64,000 nt of DNA from assembly GCF_029351045.1 (NCBI RefSeq), contig NZ_JARKIN010000001.1, positions 927,001-991,000 on the forward strand, read 5' to 3'. This document shows, in pieces, positions 43,746 through 53,845 of this stretch; position 1 is the first letter of the stretch; the number at the start of each line of letters is the position of its first letter. Made by a program: the position numbers and the translations under genes. This stretch comes from Streptomyces sp. WMMB303. Its GTDB lineage: Bacteria > Actinomycetota > Actinomycetes > Streptomycetales > Streptomycetaceae. Below the pieces are notes generated by a model. The model searched no databases. It saw only the letters and a list, made by a program, of their open reading frames with translations, and had not been told where the DNA came from.

Positions 43746-44996
43746 ATGGCCGAAGAGCGGGAGGAGTCCCCGGAGGGCGGCCGCCCGATGGCGGAGTCCA
43801 GCAGGCGCGCGCGGGCGAGGCAGTGGCTGGAGCGGGCGAAGGGGTCGGCCGGGTACGAGCGGCAGACCCTGGAACTCATCGGCAAGAGCGCGCTGGCGGC
43901 CACCGCGGCCTGGTACGTCGCACACAACGTGCTGGCCGCGCAGAGCCCCGCCTTCGCACCCTTCTCCGCGGTCCTCATCATGCAGGTGACCATCTATCAG
44001 TCGCTGGTGCAGGCCCTGCGGTACGTCGCCGCGGTCTCGGCCGGAGTGATGGTGCAGGCCGCGCTGGGCTATCTGGCAGGGCCCGACCTGCTGACCTTCG
44101 TACTGGTCGCGCTCATCGCGATGGCCATCGGCCGATGGCGGCGACTGGGATCCCAGGGCTCCCAGGTGGCGACGGCCGCGTTCTTCGCCTTCTCCACCTA
44201 TGCCGCCGCCTCCGGAAACCTCGAACGCATCGAGGAACTGGGCCAGATCCTGCTGCTCGTCGGTATCGGCTGCGGGATCGGCGTGCTGATCAACGTCACC
44301 GTCGTACCGCCGATGCGCTACCGGAGCGCCGAGTACGGCATCCGCGTCCTCGCCCACTCGCTGTGCGACCTGATCAGCGACATCGCCCCCGCGCTGCGCG
44401 AAGGCGACCTGAACGACGAGCGCACCTCCCACTGGCGGCAGCGCGCCGCGACCCTGGGGTCGCAGGTGACACAGGCACGCTCGGCGCTGAACACCGCCGT
44501 GGAAAGTAAGTACTACAACCCCCGGCAACTGCTGCCCGGGCACCGCACGCAGCACGACTTCACCGGCTACCAGGAACTGGTCGACGCACTGGAGCGCGTC
44601 ACCCACCAGCTCACCTCGCTGACCCGGGCCCTGCACCAGTGGCCCGAGGACGAGCACGGCGAGGACTGCCGCGCGTTCCTGACGGACTACGCGGGGCTGC
44701 TGGAGGCGCTCTCCCGGATCACCCGGCTGTTCAGCGAGATCGAAGAACAGCACCTGCCACGGCAGGCGAAGGGGCTGTGCCGCGCGGCGGAGGCGGCACA
44801 GGAGAAGCGGACGGCCCTGGTCGAGAGCGTCCGGGAGACCTCGCTGCCGACCGACGACCCGTCCCGCCCCTACGGCATCCTCCTCGCGGAGGCGACCCGG
44901 CTGATGGAGGAGGCCCAGCACTCCTGCGACATACTCCAGCACACCGTCGACGAGGCGGCGCAGACCGGCGAACTCCAGGAGCGGACGGAGGGGTGA
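43746..44996 (+). CDS. FUSC/aromatic acid exporter-family membrane protein
   Basis: 416 residues. The N-terminal third has several membrane segments (ALAATAAWYVAHNVLAAQSP, FAPFSAVLIMQVTIYQSLVQ, ALRYVAAVSAGVMVQAALGY, LLLVGIGCGIGVLINVTVVP). The rest is a long soluble helical domain (ALNTAVESKYYNPRQLLPG, EDCRAFLTDYAGLLEALSRI). This matches the FUSC/YgaH-like family. Transport of aromatic acids is known for some relatives only. ATG 43746 has AAGGAGG upstream. Confidence 0.82.
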   Translation: MAEEREESPEGGRPMAESSRRARARQWLERAKGSAGYERQTLELIGKSALAATAAWYVAHNVLAAQSPAFAPFSAVLIMQVTIYQSLVQALRYVAAVSAGVMVQAALGYLAGPDLLTFVLVALIAMAIGRWRRLGSQGSQVATAAFFAFSTYAAASGNLERIEELGQILLLVGIGCGIGVLINVTVVPPMRYRSAEYGIRVLAHSLCDLISDIAPALREGDLNDERTSHWRQRAATLGSQVTQARSALNTAVESKYYNPRQLLPGHRTQHDFTGYQELVDALERVTHQLTSLTRALHQWPEDEHGEDCRAFLTDYAGLLEALSRITRLFSEIEEQHLPRQAKGLCRAAEAAQEKRTALVESVRETSLPTDDPSRPYGILLAEATRLMEEAQHSCDILQHTVDEAAQTGELQERTEG

Positions 44997-45233
44997 GAGC
45001 GCACCGCCCCGCGCCCCTCTCCCGGCGCCGGCCGGCGCCGCGGCGGCCACGTCGCGCGTGCCCCCGGCGGCCGCGCCCCGGAGGGGGTGGGGACCGACGT
45101 CGGAACAGTGCCCGGGACTGCATCCGGGTGGTGACCCCCCGGCTCCGCCGTCGCGGCGTCCCGGCCCGGCGTTGCCGGACCCGCAGACTGAGCGCGACCG
45201 AACGGGCATGAAGCGGACGGACGACGGAACCTG

Positions 45234-46487
45234 GTGGAGTACGAGACGGATGTCGCCATCGTCGGGGCGGGCGCCGCGGGACTGTCGCTGGCCTGGCGGC
45301 TGGCCGCCCTCCCGGCAGCGGGCGGCGGCCCCCGCGTCGTCCTCCTGGACGCGCCCCCCGGCCCCGTCCGGCCCCCCGAACGCACCTGGTGCTACTGGGA
45401 GGGCCCGGTGGGCGAGTACGACGGGGCGCTGGCGGCCCGCTGGGACCGGCTGCGGGTGCACGGCCCGGACGGCGAGGTGGTGGCGGGCAGCACCGCGCCG
45501 CTCTGTTACAAGATGCTGCGCTCGGGCTCCTTCGAGGAGTTCGTCCGCGGCAGGCTGGACTCCGCAGCGGGTGTGCGCCGGGCGGAGGCACTGGTGCACG
45601 ACGTGGTGGACGTGCCCGGGGGCGCCGAGGTGCGCGGAGTCGCGGCGGACGGCGGCGCGCTCACCGTCCGGGCCCGCTGGGCCTTCGACTCCCGGCCACC
45701 GCCGCGGCTGCCGCCCGCCCGGACGACACTGCTGCAGCACTTCCGCGGCTGGCTGGTGCGCACCCGGCGGCCGGTCTTCGACCCGGCGGCGGCCGAACTG
45801 ATGGACTTCCGCACCCCGCAGCCGGACCGCGGCCTCGCGTTCGGCTACGTGCTGCCGGTCGGCCCACACCGGGCACTGGTGGAATACACCGAGTTCTCCC
45901 CCGCCGTGCTGGACGACGCCGGGTACGACCGGGCACTGCGCGACTACGCCGACCGGGTGCTGGGGCTGGGGGACTTCGAGGTGACCGGCACGGAGCAGGG
46001 CGTCATCCCCATGACCGACGGGCGGTTCGGGCGGCGGGCCGGCGCCTCGGTGTTCCGGATCGGCACCGCGGGCGGCGCGACCCGGCCCGCGACCGGCTAC
46101 ACCTTCGCGGCGGTGCAGCGCCAGACCCGGCGGATCGCCGCGGCGCTGCGTGCGGGCCGCACACCGCTGCCGCCGCGCGCCTACCCGCGCCGCGCACTCG
46201 CCATGGACGCGGTGCTGCTGCGGGCGCTGGAGCGCGGCAGGGTGGACGGCGCCGCCTTCTTCACCGGGCTGTTCCGGCACCTCCCCCCGGGCTGCCTGCT
46301 CCGCTTCCTGGACGGGGCGAGCGGACCCGCCCAGGCGCTCGCCGTCGGACTCCGCACTCCGGTGGGGCCGATGCTGCGTACCGCGGCGGAGCTGCCCCGC
46401 CTGCCCCGCACCGCCCCTCCGGCCCCCGGACTCCCGCCGGTCGCGCCCGTTCCGCCGCGAAGGCCACCCCTGCGAGGTACCCCATGA
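45234..46487 (+). CDS. crtY: Lycopene cyclase
   Basis: 417 residues. FAD/NAD-binding N-terminus TDVAIVGAGAAGLSLAWRLA, the cyclase signatures RTWCYWEG and LCYKMLRSGSFEEF, FRGWLVRTRRPVFDP and TRPATGYTFAAVQRQTRRIA. It closes the ends of lycopene into beta rings. GTG 45234 is the likely start; no better upstream start is in frame. The stop overlaps the next gene by ATGA. It is the first gene of crtY-crtT-crtU, the arm of the Streptomyces isorenieratene cluster that converges on crtI-crtB. Confidence 0.92.
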   Translation: MEYETDVAIVGAGAAGLSLAWRLAALPAAGGGPRVVLLDAPPGPVRPPERTWCYWEGPVGEYDGALAARWDRLRVHGPDGEVVAGSTAPLCYKMLRSGSFEEFVRGRLDSAAGVRRAEALVHDVVDVPGGAEVRGVAADGGALTVRARWAFDSRPPPRLPPARTTLLQHFRGWLVRTRRPVFDPAAAELMDFRTPQPDRGLAFGYVLPVGPHRALVEYTEFSPAVLDDAGYDRALRDYADRVLGLGDFEVTGTEQGVIPMTDGRFGRRAGASVFRIGTAGGATRPATGYTFAAVQRQTRRIAAALRAGRTPLPPRAYPRRALAMDAVLLRALERGRVDGAAFFTGLFRHLPPGCLLRFLDGASGPAQALAVGLRTPVGPMLRTAAELPRLPRTAPPAPGLPPVAPVPPRRPPLRGTP

Positions 46488-47227
46488 CGCTGCTGCGCGC
46501 CGAGGCGCTGTCCACCGCGTTCGACCACGCTGCCGCCTCCTACGACCGACTGGTCGCGGCGAATCCGGGCTACCACACGCACCTGCGGCGCTCGGCCCGG
46601 CGGCTGGTGCCGGCGCACGAGGGGCGCGGCCTGCGCCTGCTCGACCTGGGGTGCGGCACCGGCGCGTCGACTGCGGCGCTGGTCCGGGCCGCGCCGCAGG
46701 CCCGGATCGTGGCGGTGGACGCCTCGGCGGGGATGCTGGCACGAGCGCGGGCCAAATCCTGGAGCGGCCGGGTCTCCTTCGTGCACGCCCCGGCCGAGCA
46801 GCTGGCCGGGGCCGGGGTGACGGGGCCGTTCGACGCGGTGTTCGCCGCCTACCTGTTCCGCAACGTCGGCGATCCGGACGCCCTGCTGCGTGCCGTGCAC
46901 CGGCTGCTGGCTCCCGGCGGCCGGCTGGGGGTGCACGAGTACACGCTGAGCGGCCGTACGGCCCACCGCGCGGTATGGCGGCTGGTGTCCTGCGGGCTGG
47001 TGCGGCCCGCCGGAACGCTGTGCGGCGACCGCAGCCTGTACCGGCACCTGGCGGACTCGGTCGCCGCGTTCGACACGGCGGAACAGTTCGCCCGGCGGAT
47101 GGCGCGGCAGGGTTTCACCGGCGTCCGGACGCTGCCGGTACCGGGCTGGCAGACCGGCATCGTGCACACCTTCCTCGCCTCGGCCGGACCGGTTCGGGCC
47201 GAAGCCCGCCGCGGGGCGGCGCGATGA
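46484..47227 (+). CDS. crtT: Class I SAM methyltransferase of the carotenoid cluster
   Basis: 247 residues. SAM motif I LRLLDLGCGTGASTAALVR, motif II acidic IVAVDASAGMLARA, and FDAVFAAYLFRNVGDPDALL, a UbiE/COQ5-like fold. Its position between crtY and crtU with ATGA overlaps at both ends identifies it as CrtT. Its exact step in the Streptomyces pathway is not settled; the aromatic-ring methyl shift is attributed to CrtU. Confidence 0.88.
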   Translation: MTLLRAEALSTAFDHAAASYDRLVAANPGYHTHLRRSARRLVPAHEGRGLRLLDLGCGTGASTAALVRAAPQARIVAVDASAGMLARARAKSWSGRVSFVHAPAEQLAGAGVTGPFDAVFAAYLFRNVGDPDALLRAVHRLLAPGGRLGVHEYTLSGRTAHRAVWRLVSCGLVRPAGTLCGDRSLYRHLADSVAAFDTAEQFARRMARQGFTGVRTLPVPGWQTGIVHTFLASAGPVRAEARRGAAR

Positions 47228-48786
47228 GCCGCGCACGGCACGCGCACGACCGCAGGGCACTGGTGCTGCCGCCCGCGCCGGGGCGGCCCGCGTTCGACCG
47301 GGCCGGTCCGGGCGGCGGCGCCGGTCCGCGGGTCGCGGTGGTCGGTGGCGGGATCGCCGGACTCGCCGCCGCTGCCGGGCTGGCCGAACGGGGCGTAGGG
47401 GTCACGGTCTACGAGCGCGAGCCGCAGTTGGGCGGGCGGCTGGCCGGATGGCCGGTACGGCTGCGGGACGGTTCCCCCGCGACGATGAGCCGCGGCTTCC
47501 ACGCCTTCTTCCGTCAGTACTACAACCTGCGCGGCCTGCTGCGGCGTGTCGACCCACTGCTGGCCGGGCTGCGCGGGCTGCCCGACTACCCGCTGCAGCA
47601 CGGCGGCGGCGCACGCGACAGCTTCGCGCACGTGCCCCGCACCCCTCCGTGGAGCGCCCTGGGCTTCGCCGCGCTCAGCCCCACCTTCGGGCTGCGGGAC
47701 CTGGCGGGCATGGCGCCACGGGCCGCGCTGCCGCTGCTGGACGTGCGGGTCCCGCAGGTCTACGAGCGGTGGGACGAGACCTCGGCGGAGGAGCTGCTGA
47801 CGGCGATCCGGTTCCCCGAGGCGGCGCGCGACCTGGCCTTCGAAGTGTTCTCGCGGAGCTTCTTCGCCGACCCCGGCGAACTGTCGGCCGCGGAGATGGC
47901 GCTGATGTTCCACATCTACTTCCTCGGTTCGAGCGAGGGGCTGCTCTTCGACGTCCCCGCCGAGCCGTATCCGCGTGCGCTGTGGGAGCCGCTGGGCGAC
48001 TACCTGGTCAAGCACGGGGTCCGGCTGCGCACCGGGGAGCCCGTGCTCGGGATCCGGCCGGAGGGCGGGACCCGGATCGTGTCCACAGCCGCCGGCGAAG
48101 AGCACTACGCGGCCGTCGTGCTGGCACTGGACACCGCCGGCCTGCGCGGCGTGGTCGGCGCCTCCCCGCAGGCAGCCGACGCGGCGTGGCGGGAGCGGGT
48201 GGCCCGGCTGCGCACCGCACCGCCGTTCCTGGTCTCCCGGCTGTGGCTGGACCGCCCGGTGGCCCGGCGGCGGCCCGGGTTTCTGGGGACGAGCGGCTAC
48301 GGGCCGCTGGACAACGTGAGCGTACTGGAGCGCTGGGAGACGGAGGCGGCGCGCTGGGCGGCCCGCTCCGGCGGCTCGGTCGTCGAACTGCACGCCTACG
48401 CCGTGGACCCCGCGACAGCGCGGCAGCCGCGGGCGCGGGAGCGGATGCAGGACCGGCTGCGCGGCGAACTGGCCCGGGTCTACCCGGAGACGGCCGCGGC
48501 CCGGGTCCTGGACTCCTGCCACGAATGGCGCGCCGACTGCCCGCTCTTCCCGGTCGGCGGCTACCGCGACCGGCCGACGGTGCGCACGCCCGACCCCCGC
48601 CTGGTGGTGGCCGGGGACCTGGTGCGCACCGGGCTGCCGGTCGCCCTCATGGAGCGTGCGGCCACCAGCGGGCTCCTCGCCGCGAACGTGCTGCTGGCCC
48701 GCTGGCGGGTGCGGGGGCACCCGCTGGGTACGGTGCCGGACCGGGGCAGGTCGGCGCTGCTGCGGTCGCTGGCCCGGCTGGGATGA
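47224..48786 (+). CDS. crtU: Carotenoid ring desaturase/methyltransferase CrtU
   Basis: 520 residues. FAD-binding VAVVGGGIAGLAAAAGLAER near residue 38, followed by YEREPQLGGRLAGW; then SRGFHAFFRQYYNLRGLLRR, FYFLGSSEGLLFD-like stretch and a C-terminal VVAGDLVRTGLPVALMERAATSG. CrtU converts beta rings of beta-carotene to the aromatic chi rings of isorenieratene. The ATG overlaps the crtT stop, and the gene ends 7 bp before the convergent Rieske gene. Confidence 0.9.
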   Translation: MSRARHAHDRRALVLPPAPGRPAFDRAGPGGGAGPRVAVVGGGIAGLAAAAGLAERGVGVTVYEREPQLGGRLAGWPVRLRDGSPATMSRGFHAFFRQYYNLRGLLRRVDPLLAGLRGLPDYPLQHGGGARDSFAHVPRTPPWSALGFAALSPTFGLRDLAGMAPRAALPLLDVRVPQVYERWDETSAEELLTAIRFPEAARDLAFEVFSRSFFADPGELSAAEMALMFHIYFLGSSEGLLFDVPAEPYPRALWEPLGDYLVKHGVRLRTGEPVLGIRPEGGTRIVSTAAGEEHYAAVVLALDTAGLRGVVGASPQAADAAWRERVARLRTAPPFLVSRLWLDRPVARRRPGFLGTSGYGPLDNVSVLERWETEAARWAARSGGSVVELHAYAVDPATARQPRARERMQDRLRGELARVYPETAAARVLDSCHEWRADCPLFPVGGYRDRPTVRTPDPRLVVAGDLVRTGLPVALMERAATSGLLAANVLLARWRVRGHPLGTVPDRGRSALLRSLARLG

Positions 48787-48793
48787 GCCGGCG

Positions 48794-49822
48794 TCAGCCG
48801 GGGAAGTGTCGGGTGCTGCGCAGTTGCCAGCGGCGCTCGGCGTAGGCGAGGTCGTCCCGCCACAGCCGGCCGGCACCGGCCCGCAGCAGCGCGCGGACCA
48901 GCGGCGCCCCGGCGCGCGCGAGGGCGAATCCGGGCCGCGGCGAGTGTGCCACGATCGCCTCGGTCACCAGAGTGCGGGGCTCGCCCGCGGTGTGGGCGGC
49001 CAGCGGGGTGGCGTGGGTCTCCACCACGGAACCGCGCCCCTCCCCGTCGGTGAGGTGCATGACGACCGTGCGCGGTTCGGGCGCGGTGAAGACGGCCCGT
49101 ACCGGCACCACGACCCGGCCGGCGACCTTGAACGAGACGTCGACCTCGAAGCCGTCCGCAGCCCCGCCGGGCGCCGCCTCGTCCGCGACGGCCTCCGGGG
49201 CGCTCACCACCGTCAGGTCGACGAAGGAATAGGGGTGGTACCAGGCGCCGTGCCACGGGTCGAGGCGGTTGGCGACGACGTCGTCGGGGGCGCAGCGGCC
49301 GACGACGGTGTAGACGGCGTCCACCGAACGGGCGGGACGCGGCCGGGTCGGCACCACGGGCCGCTCGGTGGGCTCCTCACCGCCGGCGTCGTCGAGCCGG
49401 ACCCAGGCCAGCACCCCGTCGTCGTAGGCCGGGTAGGGCGTCCAGCCCGCCGTCGGGCCCCCGTCGAAGGCCATCCCGTGCCAGTGGCAGACCAGCCGTC
49501 CGCACCGCACCCGGCTGTCCTTGAGCGGCGCGCCCAGATGCGGGCAGGCGCCCGCGCCCGCGCGGATCCGCCCCTGCGCGTCGTACCAGGCCACGACCTC
49601 CACGCCGGCGACGGTGCGGCCCAGTGGGCGTCCCCGGGTCATCTCCCGGGCCGCGCCGAGCACGTACCAGTTGCCGGAGGGCCGCTTCTGCGCGCGTCGC
49701 AGCGCGTCCTCGATGAGGCCGGGACGGGCGGCGCGCCAGGTGGGCCGCTGCCGTTCCCAGGGGACGACGCGGCGGCGCAGGGTGAGGGGGAGGCGGCCGC
49801 GCGGGGACGCACCCTCGGTCAT
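48794..49822 (-). CDS. Rieske [2Fe-2S] protein in the crtV position
   Basis: 342 residues. The Rieske ligands are CPHLG and [13 protein letters not shown]-terminal DUF5914-like region follows ([20 protein letters not shown], then a beta-rich domain). The DPWHGAWYH stretch resembles a mononuclear iron site of ring-hydroxylating oxygenases. Its ATG overlaps the crtB stop, so it belongs to the crtI-crtB operon where the S. griseus/S. coelicolor clusters have crtV. It may hydroxylate or otherwise oxidise the carotenoid ring. Function not established. Confidence 0.82.
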   Translation of the reverse strand: MTEGASPRGRLPLTLRRRVVPWERQRPTWRAARPGLIEDALRRAQKRPSGNWYVLGAAREMTRGRPLGRTVAGVEVVAWYDAQGRIRAGAGACPHLGAPLKDSRVRCGRLVCHWHGMAFDGGPTAGWTPYPAYDDGVLAWVRLDDAGGEEPTERPVVPTRPRPARSVDAVYTVVGRCAPDDVVANRLDPWHGAWYHPYSFVDLTVVSAPEAVADEAAPGGAADGFEVDVSFKVAGRVVVPVRAVFTAPEPRTVVMHLTDGEGRGSVVETHATPLAAHTAGEPRTLVTEAIVAHSPRPGFALARAGAPLVRALLRAGAGRLWRDDLAYAERRWQLRSTRHFPG

Positions 49823-50778
49823 GACAACTCCCTCTGTCGGGGCCGGTACGTACGTACGCGGGCGGCGGAGCTCCGGGCCAGTCCGTCGAGCGCCAGAGCC
49901 GCCCGGTGGCGGCGCGGGACGACGGCGCGGCGGTGCAGCACGTCGAAGCCGCTGTCGACGACGGCCTCCAGAATGGCGCTGTAGAGCACGAAGGCGGTGC
50001 GGATGCAGGGCCGGGCGCGCGGATCGAGCATGGCGAGTCCGGGCCGGGCCTCGCGGTAGACCTGCCGGGTGAGGTCGAGGGCCGCGCGCAGCGCCGCGGT
50101 GATGCGGGGGTCGCGCTGCCCGGTGGCCCTGCTCCAGCGCAGCAGTTCGCGGTCGACGCCGTGCGCCGCCAGCAGGTCCTCGGGCAGGTAGACGCGGCCG
50201 CGGTCGAGGTCCTCGCCGACGTCGCGCACGAAGTTGGTCAGCTGGAAAGCCACGCCCAGCGCCGCCGCGTGCGGCGCCGCCTCCGCCGGGGGGACGACGG
50301 TGCCGAGCACCGGGAGCATCTGCAGTCCGATGACGGCGGCGGATCCGTGCATGTAGTGGCGCAGGTCGGCGTAGGTCGGATAGCCCGTCACCACCAGGTC
50401 GCTGCGCATGGAGGCCATGAAGTCGGTGAAGTGGCCCGGGCTGATGCGGTAGGTGGCGGCGGTGTGCGCGAGGGCGCGGACGACCGGCCGGCTGCTCTCG
50501 CCCGTTCGCAGCGCGCCGGCCAGGTGGGCCTCCAGGGCGTCGAGGACCGCGGCGCGTTCGGCGGGGGTGGCGGCGCTGCCCTGGTCGTCCACGATGTCGT
50601 CGGCCCAGCGGGCGAAGCCGTAGAGCGCGTGCACAGCGGGGCGCCGCTCCGGGGGCAGCAGCCGGGTGGCGAGGAAGTAGGTCTTGCCGTGCCGGGCGTT
50701 GAGCCGGCGGGAGAGCCGGTAGGCCTCCCGCAGGTCCGGATCGCGGATGCCCGCTGCGTCGAGTTCACGTTCCGTCAT
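49819..50778 (-). CDS. crtB: Phytoene synthase
   Basis: 319 residues. The two Asp-rich substrate motifs are present: [13 protein letters not shown] and [20 protein letters not shown], with the N-terminal [20 protein letters not shown]. It condenses two GGPP molecules to phytoene. ATGA overlaps link it to crtI upstream and the Rieske gene downstream. Confidence 0.95.
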   Translation of the reverse strand: MTERELDAAGIRDPDLREAYRLSRRLNARHGKTYFLATRLLPPERRPAVHALYGFARWADDIVDDQGSAATPAERAAVLDALEAHLAGALRTGESSRPVVRALAHTAATYRISPGHFTDFMASMRSDLVVTGYPTYADLRHYMHGSAAVIGLQMLPVLGTVVPPAEAAPHAAALGVAFQLTNFVRDVGEDLDRGRVYLPEDLLAAHGVDRELLRWSRATGQRDPRITAALRAALDLTRQVYREARPGLAMLDPRARPCIRTAFVLYSAILEAVVDSGFDVLHRRAVVPRRHRAALALDGLARSSAARVRTYRPRQRELS

Positions 50779-52334
50779 GCGCGGGTGTCCTTAGCGGGGG
50801 TCCGTCGCGGGAGGGTGGGAGCGGGGCGGGGGCTGCGCGCCGGGCCCGGCGCCGGGCCGGTGAGGCGGGCGGCGGCAAGCTTTCCGGACAGCAGCACGGT
50901 CGGTACGCCGACTCCCGGAGTGGTGCCGCAGCCGGCCAGCACCGCGTTCCGGGTACCCCGCACGAGGTTGCGGGGCCGGAAGGGACCGGTCTGGGCTGCG
51001 GTGTGCGCGGCCGAGAACGGCGTACCGGCGGCGAGCCCCTGCGCGCTCCAGTCGGCGGGCGTGACCAGCAGCTCCTCCTGCACCGCTGCGGCGATTCCGG
51101 TCAGTCCGCGCCGTTCCAGGTGGTCCAGCAGCGTGTCGCGGTACCGGGGGGCGAGGTCACGCCACTGGCGGGCGTCGGGGCCGATGTCGGTGTTGGGGCA
51201 GGGCGCCAGCACGTAGTGCACCTGCCGGCCGGGCGGTGCCAGCCCCGGGTCCGTGGCGGTGGGCCGGGTGATCAGCAGCGAGGGGTCGGTCATCAGGCGG
51301 CCGTCCCGGGTGAGTTCGCGGAACGTGCGCCGCCACGCGCTGCCGAAGGAGAGCGTGTGGTGTCCCAGTCCGGGCCAGGTGCGGTCGGTGCCCACGTGCA
51401 GGACGACCGCGGACGGCGCGTGCCGCAGCCGCAGCGCACGGCGCGGCCGATGGCCGAGCAGCGCGTAGGACAGTGGCAGGTCGGGGGTGAGGACGACGGC
51501 GTCGCAGGAGAGGCGCTCGGTTGCGGTGACGACAGCGGTGACGCGTTCACCCGCACGCTCCAGCCGGGTGACCGGCTGCCCGTAGCGCAGCTCGGCCCCG
51601 GCGTCGCGGGCCGCGGCCGCCATGGCGAGGGGCAGCGCGTGCATACCGCCACGGGGGAACCAGACCCCCGCCACCGTGTCCATATAGGCGATCACGGCAT
51701 ACGCGGCCAGTGCCCGCTGGGGCGGCACGCCCGCGTACAGGGACTGGAAGGAGAAGACCCGGCGCAGCCGTTCGTCGGGCAGGAACCGGGCGATCCGCGC
51801 GTCCAGCCTGCCGAACCCGCCCAGTGCGGCGAGCCGGGCGAGGTCGGGGTGCAGGAGCCGGTGGGGTGAGTCGAAGTTGACGTCGATGAACCGCCGCATC
51901 TGCAGCCGGTAGAGCTCCCCCAGCCAGGCGCGCAGCCGCCGGTAGCCGTGCGCGGCGCCGGCGCCGGCGAAGCGCTCCACCTCGGCCTCCATCGCGTCGG
52001 CGTCACTGTGCACGTCCAACCGGCTGCCGTCGGCGAACCGCGCCCGGTAGGCGGGGTGCAGGGGCATCAGCTCCAGCCGGTCGCGGAGCGATTCGCCGAC
52101 CGCGGCGAACGCCTCCTCGACCAGGTCGGGCATGGTCAGCACGGTGGGGCCGGTGTCGAACCGGTAGCCGGACCGCTCCACCCGGCCGGCCCGGCCGCCC
52201 GGCTGGAGGCCGCTCTCCACCACGGTCACCCGGCGCCCGGCACCGAGCAGATGGAGCGCCGCGGAGAGCCCCGCCAGCCCGGCGCCGACCACGACCACGT
52301 GGTCGGCGCGCCCCGGTGCGGCCGTGCGCGTCAC
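50775..52334 (-). CDS. crtI: Phytoene desaturase
   Basis: 519 residues from GTG 52334. FAD-binding [59 protein letters not shown]-terminal CrtI signature [23 protein letters not shown]. It desaturates phytoene to lycopene. A frame extension upstream is Arg/Pro-rich and is probably not translated. crtE, normally next upstream in this cluster type, is absent. Confidence 0.93.
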   Translation of the reverse strand: MTRTAAPGRADHVVVVGAGLAGLSAALHLLGAGRRVTVVESGLQPGGRAGRVERSGYRFDTGPTVLTMPDLVEEAFAAVGESLRDRLELMPLHPAYRARFADGSRLDVHSDADAMEAEVERFAGAGAAHGYRRLRAWLGELYRLQMRRFIDVNFDSPHRLLHPDLARLAALGGFGRLDARIARFLPDERLRRVFSFQSLYAGVPPQRALAAYAVIAYMDTVAGVWFPRGGMHALPLAMAAAARDAGAELRYGQPVTRLERAGERVTAVVTATERLSCDAVVLTPDLPLSYALLGHRPRRALRLRHAPSAVVLHVGTDRTWPGLGHHTLSFGSAWRRTFRELTRDGRLMTDPSLLITRPTATDPGLAPPGRQVHYVLAPCPNTDIGPDARQWRDLAPRYRDTLLDHLERRGLTGIAAAVQEELLVTPADWSAQGLAAGTPFSAAHTAAQTGPFRPRNLVRGTRNAVLAGCGTTPGVGVPTVLLSGKLAAARLTGPAPGPARSPRPAPTLPRRTPAKDTRA

Positions 52335-52686
52335 CGGACGCCCGGGAAGCGGAGGGCGGCGCCCGCCGACCGCGGTGCGGCACCGGGGTGCACGAGGGGC
52401 TGAGGCCGGGTCACGGGGTCCTCCCTGGCTGTTCGTCGGCGGGCCCGGAAGCCGGCCGGGGCCCGGCGGAACACGGGTCCGCAGCACAGCGGCGCCCCGG
52501 GTACGCGACCGGTGCCGTCACCTCAGTCGAGCACGGCACCCGTGCGGCGCCCGTACGACCGCGCCGCGCCGCGCTCCGTCACCGGGCGGGATCACCCGGG
52601 CAGCGGCGGGCGGTGCTCCCGGTGGCGGTATCCGTGCCGCGCGCTGCGGAGCGGTCGCCGGCAGGCGCGACCGGTCCGGCCGTGTG
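52335..52686. other. Region upstream of crtI, no crtE
   Basis: 352 bp that must carry the promoter of the crtI-crtB-Rieske operon. No gene is supportable and no GGPP-synthase motif (DDxxD) appears in any frame. No sigma-factor or LitR-type site was recognised with confidence. Confidence 0.4.
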
Positions 52687-53289
52687 CTAGAAGAAGGCTT
52701 TGTCGCCGCCGATCCGCACCCCGGTGTAGTAGGTGTCGGCCGCGCGGCGGCAGTTGCGGTGACGCCCCGCGGCCGAGTACCGGTCGTCGCAGATCCGCCG
52801 CATCTCGGTGCGGAACCGGCTGTCGATCCAGTTCTTCGTGGCGCGGGTGGGGTCCAGCCCGAGTTCGTGGTTGCCGCCGTAGTTGCGGTACCCGAAGTCG
52901 TGCTGGACGCAGGCGGGGCGGAAGACCTCGCTGTAGGGGAACAGGCCGGTCGGGACGGAGCAGCCGTCGGTGGTCCAGTTGAACGGGGGCGAGTGGCGGA
53001 CCGCCGCGAACTCCCGGTAGGTGAGCTTCATCAGCCGGTCGGCCTCGGCCCGGATTGCGGGGTCGGCCGGGGCCTCGCGGACCGCCGGAGTGGCCCTACG
53101 GACCACGCGGGCGGGCGCGGCGAGGACTTCCGCCGGTGCCCCGGTCGGCAGCGGCCGGACCGCCGAGCCGCCGACGGCGGGCCGCGCGGGGGCGGCGGCC
53201 GCGGCGGTGCCCGGCGCGACGAGGGCACCCAGCAGCGCGGACGCTGTGAGCACTCCCGTCGGGACGGCGGACAGCATCCTTGCGCGCAT
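52687..53289 (-). CDS. Secreted prokaryotic phospholipase A2
   Basis: 200 residues. Signal peptide (RARMLSAVPTGVLTASALLG...PGTAAAAAP), an Ala/Pro-rich propeptide-like stretch to about residue 80, then the PLA2 domain. The catalytic core reads WTTDGCSVPTG...FRPACVQHDFGYRN, with the Ca2+-loop Asp, two Cys and the His-Asp pair as in Streptomyces violaceoruber PLA2. It hydrolyses the sn-2 ester of phospholipids outside the cell. ATG 53289 has GGGAG upstream. Confidence 0.93.
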   Translation of the reverse strand: MRARMLSAVPTGVLTASALLGALVAPGTAAAAAPARPAVGGSAVRPLPTGAPAEVLAAPARVVRRATPAVREAPADPAIRAEADRLMKLTYREFAAVRHSPPFNWTTDGCSVPTGLFPYSEVFRPACVQHDFGYRNYGGNHELGLDPTRATKNWIDSRFRTEMRRICDDRYSAAGRHRNCRRAADTYYTGVRIGGDKAFF

Positions 53290-53558
53290 CGTGACTCCCG
53301 GGCTCGGCTCTCGGCTCTCCGTCCTGGGAACGAGCCGATCGGCGGACCGTGCGGCTGCTTCCCTCCCGCGAGTGACTGCGCCCCGCCGTTCGCCTGCGGC
53401 AGGGCCGTCCGTCGCGCGGGCCGGTGGCGGAGACCGGTGAGGTGCGGCGGGATGCGGGCGGGAAGCATCACACGACCTGCGAGGGCACGCTCCCGAGCGC
53501 CCGGCGGGGTACTCGCGGGCCCGGACCGACGAGGTGCCGGGAGCGCGGTCCCGGCACG

Positions 53559-53593
53559 ACCGAACCGCTCGCCCCTCGGGCGAGCGGTTCGGT
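53559..53593 (-). terminator. Strong hairpin terminator after the small secreted peptide gene
   Basis: A perfect 16-bp stem (53559-53574 with 53578-53593) encloses a CTC loop; the core is CCGAACCGCTCGCCC. It begins 12 nt after the stop codon of the minus-strand peptide gene. There is no T-run, as is common in Streptomyces. The rest of 53290-53605 holds only the PLA2 upstream region. Confidence 0.85.
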
Positions 53594-53605
53594 GCGGGGC
53601 AGGCG

Positions 53606-53845
53606 TCAGAGGAGGCCGAGCAGTCCGAGCCCCAGGAGGCCCTCACGGTCGCCGAGCTTCACCAGCCGGGGCCCTCCCTGGTCGCGGGAGTCCTGGCGGT
53701 CGGCGCTCGAGGCCGGCGCTGCCGCGGTGGTTCCGCGGTTGTCGGCCGGGGCCGCCTGGGCCACTCCGCACAGCGGGACCAGGGCGGTCACGGTGAGCGC
53801 TGCGAGGGTGGTCGCGGTGCGGGGCAGGCGGGGAATGCGGTGCAT
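53606..53845 (-). CDS. Small secreted peptide, unknown function
   Basis: 79 residues from ATG 53845, with AGAAGGAGT upstream. A clear signal peptide (RTATTLAALTVTALVPLCGV, cleavage after AQA) is followed by a short polar stretch (PADNRGTTAAAPASSADRQD) and a hydrophobic C-terminus GLLGLGLLGLL. The mature peptide would be about 47 residues with a possible membrane-inserting tail. A strong hairpin terminator follows directly, so the gene is a separate transcription unit. I do not recognise the family. Confidence 0.78.
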   Translation of the reverse strand: MHRIPRLPRTATTLAALTVTALVPLCGVAQAAPADNRGTTAAAPASSADRQDSRDQGGPRLVKLGDREGLLGLGLLGLL

